From: JAXMDT01 sp046348685
GTDB taxonomy: Bacteria; Pseudomonadota; Alphaproteobacteria; Rickettsiales; UBA998
NCBI GenBank assembly: GCA_046348685.1
Contig: JAXMDT010000013.1
Location: forward strand, 1 to 62,170
Reading direction: 5' to 3'
Length of the DNA: 62,170 nucleotides
The stretch's first letter is position 1. Every line of letters begins with the position of its first letter. Position numbers and translations under genes: made by a program. The notes beneath the pieces are model-generated. The model had not been told where the DNA came from. It saw only the letters and a list, made by a program, of their open reading frames with translations, and ran no database searches. Shown piece after piece: positions 52,565 to 62,122 of the stretch.

Positions 52565-53191
52565 ATGCAGCATCGCCGCGGTTTCATGTTTGTTCTTTCA
52601 TCCCCCTCCGGAGCAGGGAAGACGACGCTGTCGCGCAGTCTGCTCGCCGCTGAACAGGATATACGCATGTCCGTCTCGGTCACAACGCGTCCGATGCGGC
52701 CGGGCGAAACAGATGGAAAAGATTATTTCTTCGCTACTCCGGACAATTTCAAACAGATGATAGAACGCAACGAGCTGTTGGAGTATGCGACGGTTTTCGG
52801 AAATTCTTACGGAACTCCCGCTGCATTTGTCGAAGAGCATCTGGAAGCGGGAACCGACGTGCTGTTCGATATCGACTGGCAAGGCACCCGTCAGCTCGGC
52901 GAGAAGCGCCGCGACGATCTGGTCAGCGTCTTTATCCTGCCGCCATCGATGATGGAGCTGGAACGCCGCCTCAGAAGCCGCGCGCAGGATAGCGAAGACG
53001 TCGTGCAGCATCGTATGTCAAAGGCCTGGGATGAAATCTCTCATTGGGAAGAATATGATTACGTCGTTGTCAACCGCGACCTTGATGAATCCCTTACCGC
53101 TATTCGCCACATCCTGCATGCTGAGCGCGCCAAGCGCATCCGCCAGCGTACACTGCATAGTTTCGTAAACGACTTGGTTGCGAAAAAGTAA
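52565..53191 (+). CDS. gmk: Guanylate kinase
   Basis: 208 residues. P loop LSSPSGAGKTTLSRSLL at ~9-25, then SVTTRPMRPGETDGKDYFF, FDIDWQGTRQL and SRAQDSEDVVQHRMSKAWDE. Phosphorylates GMP to GDP. A GATAAT box at 52543-52548 is a possible -10, giving a short leader. Converges with the beta-helix gene at 53197. Confidence 0.96.
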   Translation: MQHRRGFMFVLSSPSGAGKTTLSRSLLAAEQDIRMSVSVTTRPMRPGETDGKDYFFATPDNFKQMIERNELLEYATVFGNSYGTPAAFVEEHLEAGTDVLFDIDWQGTRQLGEKRRDDLVSVFILPPSMMELERRLRSRAQDSEDVVQHRMSKAWDEISHWEEYDYVVVNRDLDESLTAIRHILHAERAKRIRQRTLHSFVNDLVAKK

Positions 53192-53196
53192 GCGAA

Positions 53197-54657
53197 TCAA
53201 TTCCCGCTGCAGGAAGCGTCACCTACGGAGAAACCGACATCGGCAGGTGTCAACTTACGTGCCTGCGGCGTAGGATTTCCGGTTGTGACATTAGTTCCGG
53301 TCTGGCCTGCCAGCAATCTAATAGGCCCGCTGTTATTCGAACCCGTCGTATTTTCTGCCTTGTACGTATTACCGGCATATAAATCACCAATCGAGATAGG
53401 GCCGATATTATCCGAAACAACCGTGTTACGTGCCGCGGAGTGTATGCCTTTGCAATTCGGCAGCACGGGCACAAGGCCGGATTTCGGGCAGCCCGGACGC
53501 GTGATATCCATGGTGCCGTCGCCGCCACGTATTCGGATACTGCCACCTCCCGTTGCCGTATTTCCTTTGATGACGTTATCGTCTCCCATAACCTCCATTT
53601 TCGCGCCGCCATCCATGTAATTATTTTGCGCGAGTGAACGGTTGGTTTCCCGAAAGACAAAGCTGGCGTTCCCTGAATTGGTAATGGTATTGCCAAGCAG
53701 GATGGTTCGCGCCGTTTTTATCGAAATCGCTTCAGATTGATGCCGTACGCCCTGCAGGACGCGGTCGAAAAGATTATAATCATATGTCAGATAAGAGTCG
53801 CGATAGGCATCTGTCAGCATTCTTACCACTTCCTCTGAACTGCCGACATGATGATCATAGAAATAATTATGATCGATGCGGTGGCCCTGGTGCTTCGACG
53901 CATCGCGCGTCGCATTAATTTCGATGGCCCAGCCTGTGAAGGATTTAAATTCATTGTGATCGATTCTGTTACACATGTGTGGGCCGCCTTCCATGGCAAT
54001 GGTGGTGCCGCGCGAACCGGTAAAGCTTACGCGTGATACCCGGTTATGGTGACCGTTCATCGTCATCGTACCGCCCTGGAACCGCACCCGTGTCAGCACG
54101 CCGTAGCTGCCGCGCATATTGAACTGACCCGTGAAGACAGCCGTTCCGTTCCCCTGAATCACGATGGGATTGGATGGCTGTCCATCTTTGCTGTACTGGA
54201 AAGTGCCCGCATACGTTCCGCCAGCGAGAATAATATGGTCACCTGCCCTTGCGCTGTTCAATGCTGCCTGCAATTGCGAAGCGCCCGATACCGGAACGCT
54301 CCGTCCCGTGGACGGATAGCAGAGATTCGCCTGCGTCCCGCATCCTGCAAATGGGGTTGGCGGGATGCCTGGCCCGCCCGGGCCCGGCACAGGAATAGGT
54401 TCTCCTGGACCTCCTGGATTCGGATTTGGCCGCACCGGTGGATTGGGCGTGAAAAAGCAAAGGCTGCTGGCTGGATGATACGCGCAGAATGCTTCCAGAT
54501 AGGACCGGTTAATTGGGTCGAGCGAATCCACCTTGGGCTGCGTTTTACTGGTTGCCTGGGCGGAGCCATGCACCATCATCAAACCAAAAACAACACTATA
54601 AATTATTTTTTTTAACGTTCGTCTCATATATTTTTTTATCACTAATTTTATGGACAT
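53197..54657 (-). CDS. Secreted PL6-like polysaccharide lyase (beta-helix)
   Basis: 486 residues; start possibly ATG 54627 instead. Signal peptide (IIYSVVFGLMMVHGSAQA), then a module of ~30 residues with VDSLDPINRSYLEAFCAYHP and SSLCFFTPNPP, a Pro/Gly linker (about 72-105), and a right-handed beta-helix. PL6 (chondroitinase B/alginate lyase) pattern: SSEEVVRMLTDAYRDSYLTY, then EAISIK with Lys314 and FVFRETN with Arg336, 22 apart against ~21 in PL6 enzymes. It probably cleaves an acidic polysaccharide outside the cell. The family assignment is by pattern, catalytic roles inferred. Confidence 0.72.
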   Translation of the reverse strand: MSIKLVIKKYMRRTLKKIIYSVVFGLMMVHGSAQATSKTQPKVDSLDPINRSYLEAFCAYHPASSLCFFTPNPPVRPNPNPGGPGEPIPVPGPGGPGIPPTPFAGCGTQANLCYPSTGRSVPVSGASQLQAALNSARAGDHIILAGGTYAGTFQYSKDGQPSNPIVIQGNGTAVFTGQFNMRGSYGVLTRVRFQGGTMTMNGHHNRVSRVSFTGSRGTTIAMEGGPHMCNRIDHNEFKSFTGWAIEINATRDASKHQGHRIDHNYFYDHHVGSSEEVVRMLTDAYRDSYLTYDYNLFDRVLQGVRHQSEAISIKTARTILLGNTITNSGNASFVFRETNRSLAQNNYMDGGAKMEVMGDDNVIKGNTATGGGSIRIRGGDGTMDITRPGCPKSGLVPVLPNCKGIHSAARNTVVSDNIGPISIGDLYAGNTYKAENTTGSNNSGPIRLLAGQTGTNVTTGNPTPQARKLTPADVGFSVGDASCSGN

Positions 54658-56009
54658 CCTGTGACGGTCGGCGGATTACGATCGATCGTCGACCATACAT
54701 AGATTTTATCGGATGCTTCCTGGAATGGTTTTACCGTGCATCGAAAAGAGCCGGTATTACCGCGCACTGTGATTTGATCCGCACGTCCCACACCACGGCC
54801 TGAAAAATCAAGTAATGCGTTTGCAAATTTATTCGCTTCAATCAGAATCGTATTCTGGCGGTTACCCCAAACCCCTAGCGCACGGCTGAGCAATCGGATC
54901 AAACCGCCGCGATTGATAAAGTCAGTCGTAATGGTTTCCACCCATTTACCTTGGAATGTATTGCCACGTACGACAATGTTCTGCTGATTGCGAAGGACAA
55001 GCGCTTTGCGATATTTGCTTTGCGGATGGGTCGTGTAGGCTTCAATAAAGGTATTATTTGAAATAGTTGCGTTAGTACCCGTCAAATCACCTTCTGCTTG
55101 TTCATCCTGCCCTTGGCCGATGTGCATGCAGACCTGGCCGCACCCTTTAAAGACATTGCCATCGATTAACACATTATGATCTTTCTGCTTCAGCGAAATC
55201 TGGTGATTAAATACACCGTCGAATACGTTTCCTCTTACATAGACGCCATTATATTTATAAATCGCCATGGCATAATCTTGTGAAAAATTACTGTTTCGCG
55301 TCGCGTTGAAATAGTTGCTCTGTGCGACAAGATTAGTGCCGCCCTCCCACGTATCAATGGAAATCTCGACTGCCATGGAATTATGGACACCGGTAGCGAA
55401 ATAATTCTGCAGATAGGTAACGTTATCCGCGCGTTTTGTATGATCGACAGACTTGTATGCACTATCGTCAAAATAAAACCCGCAGATGGTTACATTACCA
55501 GCTGCTATGCTCATTGCTGAAATCGTGCTGCGCGCTACGGATTGAGGTTGCGCGCTGGTATTTACAGCAGCATTTTCAGCGGCAATGTAAATCGGACGGC
55601 CGGAACTACCCCCCTTGTTGATCGTCAACCGGCCATAATTCCCAGGCTTCAGGATAATCGTATCACCTGCGGATGCCGCATTTAAAGCAGCCTGAAACGC
55701 ACCCGCGCTTGTAACAGGGGTTTGCTTGCCGGTACCTTTGCACACTGCTGGCGGCGGCGGGGGTGGTGTTGGTACGGGACCTGTCGGCAAAGGTTCGCTG
55801 GGGCCTTCCCCAGGCGGCCTGGGCGTCGGGCGCACCGGCGGATTAGGCGTAAAAAAGCATAACCCGCTAGCCGGATGGTACTTACAGAAATTTTCTAAAT
55901 ATTCGCGATTGGTCGGATCAAGGGAATCTACTTTAACATTACCCGATGAGCCGGCATACGCCGTGAAGCATATCATTACACTAAAGAACGCAAAGAGTAA
56001 TTTTCCCAC
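54648..56009 (-). CDS. Secreted beta-helix protein, tandem relative of the PL6-like lyase
   Basis: 453 residues. Signal peptide (LLFAFFSVMICFTAYAG), then the same N-terminal module (VDSLDPTNREYLENFCKYHP and SGLCFFTPNPP), a Pro-rich linker, and parallel beta-helix repeats (GDTIILKPGNYGRLTINKGG, then ILIDGN-type turns). The counterpart of the PL6 site has ISLKQKDHNVLIDGNVFKG with Lys but no obvious matching Arg, so it may be non-catalytic or use another site. Overlaps the downstream gene by 10 bp, so co-expressed. Confidence 0.72.
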   Translation of the reverse strand: MGKLLFAFFSVMICFTAYAGSSGNVKVDSLDPTNREYLENFCKYHPASGLCFFTPNPPVRPTPRPPGEGPSEPLPTGPVPTPPPPPPAVCKGTGKQTPVTSAGAFQAALNAASAGDTIILKPGNYGRLTINKGGSSGRPIYIAAENAAVNTSAQPQSVARSTISAMSIAAGNVTICGFYFDDSAYKSVDHTKRADNVTYLQNYFATGVHNSMAVEISIDTWEGGTNLVAQSNYFNATRNSNFSQDYAMAIYKYNGVYVRGNVFDGVFNHQISLKQKDHNVLIDGNVFKGCGQVCMHIGQGQDEQAEGDLTGTNATISNNTFIEAYTTHPQSKYRKALVLRNQQNIVVRGNTFQGKWVETITTDFINRGGLIRLLSRALGVWGNRQNTILIEANKFANALLDFSGRGVGRADQITVRGNTGSFRCTVKPFQEASDKIYVWSTIDRNPPTVTGCP

Positions 56010-56117
56010 TACAGTACCCGTACGTACTCTTAAAAATTATTAAAGCATTATAACGATTTTTCGATAAATTGATTATGACAGTTCTGTTACAATACGGAAA
56101 TTACATTCGTTTTATTT

Positions 56118-56146
56118 AAATAGGCGACTGAATTGTCGCTTATTTC
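56118..56146 (-). terminator. Terminator at the end of the lptD-surA-rsmA operon
   Basis: Stem AAATAGGCGAC (56118-56128) with GTCGCTTATTT (56135-56145), one G-U pair, 6-nt loop, overlapping the rsmA stop codon; followed on the minus strand by an AT-rich stretch. Moderate strength. Confidence 0.5.
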
Positions 56147-56967
56147 TTTTGATGCAGAATTTTGCCGACCTCGGTCAGCGTAAGCGTTTCCGCGCGGCGA
56201 GTAGGGTCTATGCCAAGATGCTCCAAGGCAGAGATCGTATTCGGCAGGTAACCAGATAGCGTCTTTCGCAGCATTTTACGGCGTTGGGCGAAGGCAACGG
56301 CAAGGAACGCTTCCACTTCTTCAAAACTTGCTGAAAACATTCTTTCATGGCGAGGAACAAACCGTACAACGGTTGAAACGATTTTCGGCGGCGGTGAAAA
56401 TGCGCCGGGCGGGATATCGAACAACAACTCAACATCGCACAACCACTGCGCCAGGATCGACACTTTGCCATACGCTGCCGTCGATGGGCTGGCGGCGAAA
56501 CGTTCCGCCACTTCTTTTTGAAACATAAGCGTCATCGATTGAATGGAATCCGGAGCACGATGAATTAATTTCAGCCAGCCGATCAGAAGCTGCGTACCGA
56601 CGTTATATGGCAAGTTCGCAATAATGGCGCGCGGCGAAGGCACTGCTACTGAAACATCCATTTTCATGGCATCCTGATGCAGTACGCTGAGCCTGCCATC
56701 GGCGGCGGATTCAATTTCACGCAGGGCGGGCATCATACGGTCGTCGATCTCGATAGCGGTGACATGGGCAGCCGGGGAGCGCACTAATTCCATGGTCAGT
56801 GCGCCGGGGCCGGGACCGATTTCTATTGCTTGCACGCCATTCAGAGCACCGGCAGCATGTACAATTTTTGCCAATATATTGCGATCCAGCAGGAAATGCT
56901 GGCCGAACCGTTTCTTGGCGCTGAGGCCATGGATTTCGATCAGGTCACGCGGATTGGGAAGATTCAC
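56140..56967 (-). CDS. rsmA: 16S rRNA dimethyladenosine transferase
   Basis: 275 residues, GTG start overlapping the surA stop (TAGTG). SAM-binding GFGKRF-like KKRFGQHFLLDRNILAKIV, AIEIGPGPGALTMEL, catalytic ANLPYNVGTQLLIGWL. Dimethylates A1518/A1519 of 16S rRNA (KsgA). In other alphaproteobacteria pdxA often lies between surA and rsmA; it is absent here. Confidence 0.96.
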   Translation of the reverse strand: MNLPNPRDLIEIHGLSAKKRFGQHFLLDRNILAKIVHAAGALNGVQAIEIGPGPGALTMELVRSPAAHVTAIEIDDRMMPALREIESAADGRLSVLHQDAMKMDVSVAVPSPRAIIANLPYNVGTQLLIGWLKLIHRAPDSIQSMTLMFQKEVAERFAASPSTAAYGKVSILAQWLCDVELLFDIPPGAFSPPPKIVSTVVRFVPRHERMFSASFEEVEAFLAVAFAQRRKMLRKTLSGYLPNTISALEHLGIDPTRRAETLTLTEVGKILHQKK

Positions 56968-58220
56968 TACAGGCGGATTTCCACAAACGCTTCGCGCTTC
57001 AGGTTGCGAATATATTTAAGCGTTTCCAGGCCCAGACGCTCGTTCATCAGCTCGCTGCGAATTTTATCGCGGTCGGCTTTAGTCGCCGGATGATCGATGC
57101 GCTCACACAGCATCAGGATTCGGATACCTTCCTTGGATGCAAAGGGCCGCGATACCTCGCCGACATGCAGCGGCGCGACGAAAGGCAGCAGCTCAGGCGA
57201 CATGTCTGAAAGTTTCGTGCGGACCTGCGTCACATCGAAGCTCAGATCCTTTAGATTTTCCACGCCCGCCACCGTTTTATCGGAGCAGCTTCCCGGATGC
57301 TTGGCAACGTCCCCGGCAATATCCAGCAGCGCATCGACTTCCTGGGACTCGGCATCGTCTTTCAGGCGCATCAGAATCTGTTTCAGTAGAATTTCCGCAT
57401 CCACCGAAGGTGCGCCCGCTGATGTGCGGCGGTTCATCAGGCGCACGATCTGGTAACCGGCTGCCGTGCGAATCACCGGCGAAATTGTGCCAGGCTGCAT
57501 ATCTTTTATCTGCGCGGCAACAGCGGGATCGAGATCCGTCGTATTCACCCAGATAGCATTGGCGTTCTGAGCCTGCCCGCCGAGTTGCGAGGCAACGGCT
57601 TCGAAGCTGGCGCCTTTATTCAATTCTCCGCGCAGTTTTTCCGCCAGTGCCTTGGTCGATGGCTCATTTTCCGGTGTGTCCACCGGCAGCAGCACGGAAG
57701 AAAGCTGAATTTCATCAACCGTCTGCTTTTGGAACTGGCGGCGCTGAATTTCACGCGTAACGTCCGCATCCGTTACCTTTACGCGAGGACGGATGCGCTT
57801 GGACATCAGCTTGCTCCATGCGATCTGCACGCGCAGCTGCTCTCTGAATGCTTCGATTGGCACATTATTCTCTTCAAGAAAAGTAGCAAGGCTGCCCGGC
57901 GCCTTCCCGCGCTGGCGCTCAATCGTCGCTACTGCTGCGTCCACTTCTTTTTCGGACACCGTGATGTTATTTGAGGCCGCTTCCTGCATCTGCAGGCGTT
58001 CTTCGATCAACGAGCGCACGACGCGCGGGATCAGCTGCTTACGTGTTTCTTCCGTATCACTAAGCCCGGTAGTACCGATGATGAGCTTCAGGCGTTCCTT
58101 TACATCCATCATCGTAACGACTTCATCGTTGACAACGGCCGCAATACGGTAAGAGCTTTCCTCGGCGCGAGCTGAGGAAAAGGTTACACCAAGCATAAGA
58201 ATCATGAAAAGGAAACGCAC
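56967..58220 (-). CDS. surA: Periplasmic chaperone/peptidyl-prolyl isomerase SurA
   Basis: 417 residues. Signal peptide (FLFMILMLGVTFSSARA), N-terminal SurA domain (IAAVVNDEVVTMMDVKERLK, RSLIEERLQMQEAA), parvulin domain 1 (ASQLGGQAQNANAIWVNTTD, then ISPVIRTAAGYQIVRL) and a second parvulin-like domain (about 335-385). Assists folding of outer membrane proteins such as LptD, encoded upstream. Confidence 0.93.
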   Translation of the reverse strand: MRFLFMILMLGVTFSSARAEESSYRIAAVVNDEVVTMMDVKERLKLIIGTTGLSDTEETRKQLIPRVVRSLIEERLQMQEAASNNITVSEKEVDAAVATIERQRGKAPGSLATFLEENNVPIEAFREQLRVQIAWSKLMSKRIRPRVKVTDADVTREIQRRQFQKQTVDEIQLSSVLLPVDTPENEPSTKALAEKLRGELNKGASFEAVASQLGGQAQNANAIWVNTTDLDPAVAAQIKDMQPGTISPVIRTAAGYQIVRLMNRRTSAGAPSVDAEILLKQILMRLKDDAESQEVDALLDIAGDVAKHPGSCSDKTVAGVENLKDLSFDVTQVRTKLSDMSPELLPFVAPLHVGEVSRPFASKEGIRILMLCERIDHPATKADRDKIRSELMNERLGLETLKYIRNLKREAFVEIRL

Positions 58221-58273
58221 GGGATACCTACAGGATAGGTTATGGAATAGATTTGCTATAGCCGAAAATACGG

Positions 58274-60415
58274 TCAGTTCAAGTTTTTCAAGCCGACACG
58301 TACCGTCACCGAGGTATCAGGCTGAATATCCCGGTCGCGGAAGAATTCGCGGTTGAGTCCGGTGAAGATCGTCACGCATTCATTGTGCCAGACCACGCCG
58401 CCGCCTGCCGCGCGGGTTTGGGCGTCGCCAAGAAGATCGCGCCGCACGTAACCGTTAACCGCCCAGTTTTCCGTCAGGCGCACAGTGCCGGCGCCGAATA
58501 TTTCGTTAATATCGTCAAGCACCGGATCGTCATTGAGGTAGATATAGTCCGTATAAAGATCGACATATTTGGTAGTGAGCGATCCATTCAACTCATTACG
58601 CCGGAGCGCCAGATCGTCTTCCCGCAGCCAGAAACGGTAATCAACGTTGAGAATCCCGCTTTCATAACCCAACTGCCCGACATAATCGGAAAAATCGTCG
58701 CTTTCCATCTGGCCTAGGACATTCAGTGAATCGCCGCTCAACGCGTAATCCTGGCCGAAAAGGAAATTGATATAATGCTCTGCCGCGAATTCCGCTTCCC
58801 CACGCAGGCCGTAAACAATGCGTGAGCCGTTATCGATGCGGTCCCAGCCTACCTGACGGTTCAGCGCGAAGAGATTGATATCCGAGAAATCGAAAAGCTG
58901 GCTGTCCTCATTGGGAATGGTTTCAGGATTATTACCGTTGCTGGATGCCACCGCCTGCACGATCGGCTCGAGCGTCAGGCTGGTATCGTTGACAAAAGTG
59001 ATCATCGGATAGCGCCAGGTGAGGCCGGCGCGCGGCACAATACGTTTTTCCTCACCGTCGAATTCGCGCGCGCCGTTATCAATCGGCACGTCGTTAACGG
59101 AATAGCCGTCCACACGCGTGCCAAGATCCGCCTCGATCACCTGACCGCTCTTGCTGATCAGCGGCAGATGCATATTGCCTTCCATGACCACGCGGCGCGT
59201 TTCCTTGCCGATGTCACGGGTGATCGCCAGCGCGTTTGCGGTAAAGCTCGCGCGCGCGCCCTGCCACAGTGGATCGCTTTCGACATGCACATCGACGGAC
59301 GGCAGTACCAGCGGCGAGCGATCCGGGTCATCTTCTTCGCGAAGTCCCTGGAAAGCCAATCCCTGGATACCGACGTAATCCCGTTTTTCAAGGCGCTGGC
59401 TGTAAACCCGCGAAGTCAACGTATCCTGATTGCCGAATCGGTAGCGGCGGAGATACGTGTCATCGGTGGTGCGATTGACATCGAAGCCATACCCCCAGTG
59501 TTCGGTCAGGCCGCTGTCGCCCTTGGCAAAAATGTGACCGCGGAATTCGTGACCGTCTATTTCATTGCCCAGTGCGTCGCGCCGCTCGGGAAAGGTACCG
59601 CTGCCATTGAACTTGAAGTTACCCTGGTCGGTGAGCTGGCGGTACTCACCTTCCATCACCAATCCTTCGCGGGAGGTCAGGTACGGTGTAATGGTGGCAT
59701 CCTTGTCGGGCGCAATATTGATGTAATAGGGAATTTTCGCCGTCGCGCCGAGGGTGCTGTTATGCGAATATTCGGGAAGCAGCAAACCGCTTTTCCGATC
59801 CGCATCCGGTGACGGGTGAGACAGATACGGCGTATAAAGCACCGGCACGCCGAACACTTCGAAAAATGCATTGTCGTAAATGATACGCTGCTCATCTTCC
59901 TCGTATTTCACCTCATCGGCCTTTATCTGCCACAGCGGATCTTTTGCCTTTCCGGTCAGATCGCGGCAGATATGGCATGGAGAATAGACCGCCTTTTTCA
60001 TGACAACTGTATTATCATCCGGCCGGTGCGCCTCGCGTGCGATAAAACGTGAATCATCCGACAGGCGTGCGCTGAAATTAGCGATCACGCCTTTTTTCAA
60101 ATCATCTTGCAGTTGTGCGTCGTTTGCAAAATAAACATTTCCGTCAGGCTGCAGCACTTTGATATTGCCATGCGCGCGCACCACGTTCTGCTTCTGGTAA
60201 TAATCGATGCGGTCCGCCATGAGGACGTAATCCCCCTGCACCACTTCCACGTTGCCGAGCGCGATGACGATCTGATTTTTTTGGTCGTAGCCCATCTTGT
60301 CGGCAGTCATATAAACCGGCTTATCGCTGGCAGACTTAGCAGCAAGCGAAGATGAAACGAGCAATGCCGCCAAAAACGCAGCAAGCCGGCAGGATGTATG
60401 CAAATGTATCCCCAT
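58274..60415 (-). CDS. lptD: LPS-assembly outer membrane protein LptD
   Basis: 713 residues. Signal peptide (LAAFLAALLVSSSLAAKSAS), OstA/LptA-like N-terminal domain (ADKMGYDQKNQIVIALGNVE, MADRIDYYQKQNVVRAHGNI), conserved FGVPVLYTPYLSHPSPDADR and then the C-terminal beta-barrel ending VRVGLKNLN. Two Cys near residue 150 (SPCHIC) and one near the end (HNECVTIF) may form the disulfides needed for assembly. Inserts LPS into the outer leaflet with LptE. First gene of lptD-surA-rsmA. Confidence 0.95.
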   Translation of the reverse strand: MGIHLHTSCRLAAFLAALLVSSSLAAKSASDKPVYMTADKMGYDQKNQIVIALGNVEVVQGDYVLMADRIDYYQKQNVVRAHGNIKVLQPDGNVYFANDAQLQDDLKKGVIANFSARLSDDSRFIAREAHRPDDNTVVMKKAVYSPCHICRDLTGKAKDPLWQIKADEVKYEEDEQRIIYDNAFFEVFGVPVLYTPYLSHPSPDADRKSGLLLPEYSHNSTLGATAKIPYYINIAPDKDATITPYLTSREGLVMEGEYRQLTDQGNFKFNGSGTFPERRDALGNEIDGHEFRGHIFAKGDSGLTEHWGYGFDVNRTTDDTYLRRYRFGNQDTLTSRVYSQRLEKRDYVGIQGLAFQGLREEDDPDRSPLVLPSVDVHVESDPLWQGARASFTANALAITRDIGKETRRVVMEGNMHLPLISKSGQVIEADLGTRVDGYSVNDVPIDNGAREFDGEEKRIVPRAGLTWRYPMITFVNDTSLTLEPIVQAVASSNGNNPETIPNEDSQLFDFSDINLFALNRQVGWDRIDNGSRIVYGLRGEAEFAAEHYINFLFGQDYALSGDSLNVLGQMESDDFSDYVGQLGYESGILNVDYRFWLREDDLALRRNELNGSLTTKYVDLYTDYIYLNDDPVLDDINEIFGAGTVRLTENWAVNGYVRRDLLGDAQTRAAGGGVVWHNECVTIFTGLNREFFRDRDIQPDTSVTVRVGLKNLN

Positions 60416-60466
60416 TCTTTCTGCTTAACGCTCTCGCGGGAAGATGGCAACGCTTTGTGTTAACGA

Positions 60467-62122
60467 TTACCCTTTTGACGCGCAGTTATCCACAGCGCGT
60501 TGCGCGATATAGCGTTCGGCAAGTGTCGCCGGGCGCGCTTGCTCAATGGGCACCAGCTGTTGCTCTGCGTTGAAATATGAATCACCTGGAAAAGAAAAAC
60601 CTTTTATTCCGCCGTTTTTCATGATCGGCAAGTCGTCAGGAAAGAGGCTGGTACTAATCGCTGACAAGTCAAAGCCCTTGCTTCTGATATATATTTTGCA
60701 GGCTTCAGAAAAGGACAAGGCTGGCTTTAACCCTTCATGCACTTTGATTCCTTTTTCTATTTCATATACTCTTCCTGACTCATCCGCATACAAGGAAAAC
60801 CCTTCCCGTGGCCCTACAAATAGCGGATACGTATTAGGGAAAATATCGCGCATAACACCATCTACCGTTGAAAAGTCATTCTGTGTAAATTTAGAAAGGT
60901 TTCCTTTGGTGCATTGATAATTTTTAAGATACATGGCCACACGGAGGACATCGATTGGAGATTCGGAAATTACATTTCTATAATGATAGTCGAACACCTC
61001 TACGCGTGATCTTGTCGCAGGCAATCTGTAGCGTTTTCTAAGGGATTCGGCAGTATGCGCTCCAGCGAAAAAATTCACGTGGCTGCTATCATCAAAGGCA
61101 TAATTTCCTTTTGCATAATTTGACCCTTTTATCGAATTGAAAATTCTGATCGCTCCCAAATGACCTTTCCAGCTTGCATGGTCGCATTCCATAGCTTTAC
61201 GCCATGTTTCACGTAGTTCGCCTTTGTAGCAGTTTTCAAAAACATGATGCGTTGTTTCCTCTACCAACGCAGCCTGCTGATAAGGATGCCATCCTGATAA
61301 GTAGGCTCTTTTTTCCGCACCATCATACATTCCAATACTATTCTGGTGGCGATATATTCTGGAAGCATTGTAACGTAATCTTCCGGGCGGAGACACAACC
61401 ACCTGCAATCCATCCACTTCCGCAACGGCCCGTATGAGATCAGGTATATTATTCAGCGATTTTTCGCACCATGAGCGGATTTTTCTAGCATCTTGGGCCA
61501 GTTCTTTAGTAACGGATGTTCCGCGCGGCGCTGCGGCAATAAGCTCTGGAAGGCTTTTGAAAGGATAGCCGGCTTTTATACGATCCGCATCCTTCGCACC
61601 CTTCATTCCTGAGCGGACTTGCAGATCAAGCAACCGCATGCAGGCGGCAGCAGCACCGTCGGCGCCGTGTTCTTGAAAAAGCGTATTAAAGCAGTCGTTC
61701 GCCGCGGCATAAAGCGCGTCGTTTTTATCCAGTTCACTGCGAGGCAGGTTTGGATTTGCAATGCCAGTAATTGCCTGAAAGACATTTAGGATAGCGGCTT
61801 TGTGCCGGTTTTTAATATCTGGGAAATCCTTCCCGTGCTCTTTCAGGTAGTAGACCGTATCATGAATCCAATAATGCGCCCACTGGCGAAGACTCAGATA
61901 TCGTTGATGATCGGAAGCGACCAATAATTCAGCTGTCTTTTCAGGCTGGGCAGCATCCTCCGCCCGTATGATATGATCAGGATCGTAATTAACACGGGCT
62001 TGATACAAAGCATTATCGCGGACTTTGCCTTTAATGTCGGAGCGGAACTCCAGATCCCAGCCCGGTATAACAATTTGAATACCCGGCGCGCCAGGTAATT
62101 TTGTCGGGGCCTTCGCGGACAT
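60467..62122 (-). CDS. Unknown 551-residue protein with an EExxHH motif
   Basis: No signal peptide; begins MSAKAPTKLPGAPGIQIVIP. Contains, around residue 288, PYQQAALVEETTHHVFENCY, which resembles the metal-binding helix of some zincin-like peptidases or toxin domains (here EETTHH, not HExxH). Nearby aromatic and basic residues (IYRHQNSIGMYDGAEKRAYL). Late part has PLFVGPREGFSLYADESG. Large, helical, and unlike any family I know; could be a secreted effector/toxin or structural protein. Complete at both ends within the window. Confidence 0.55.
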   Translation of the reverse strand: MSAKAPTKLPGAPGIQIVIPGWDLEFRSDIKGKVRDNALYQARVNYDPDHIIRAEDAAQPEKTAELLVASDHQRYLSLRQWAHYWIHDTVYYLKEHGKDFPDIKNRHKAAILNVFQAITGIANPNLPRSELDKNDALYAAANDCFNTLFQEHGADGAAAACMRLLDLQVRSGMKGAKDADRIKAGYPFKSLPELIAAAPRGTSVTKELAQDARKIRSWCEKSLNNIPDLIRAVAEVDGLQVVVSPPGRLRYNASRIYRHQNSIGMYDGAEKRAYLSGWHPYQQAALVEETTHHVFENCYKGELRETWRKAMECDHASWKGHLGAIRIFNSIKGSNYAKGNYAFDDSSHVNFFAGAHTAESLRKRYRLPATRSRVEVFDYHYRNVISESPIDVLRVAMYLKNYQCTKGNLSKFTQNDFSTVDGVMRDIFPNTYPLFVGPREGFSLYADESGRVYEIEKGIKVHEGLKPALSFSEACKIYIRSKGFDLSAISTSLFPDDLPIMKNGGIKGFSFPGDSYFNAEQQLVPIEQARPATLAERYIAQRAVDNCASKG

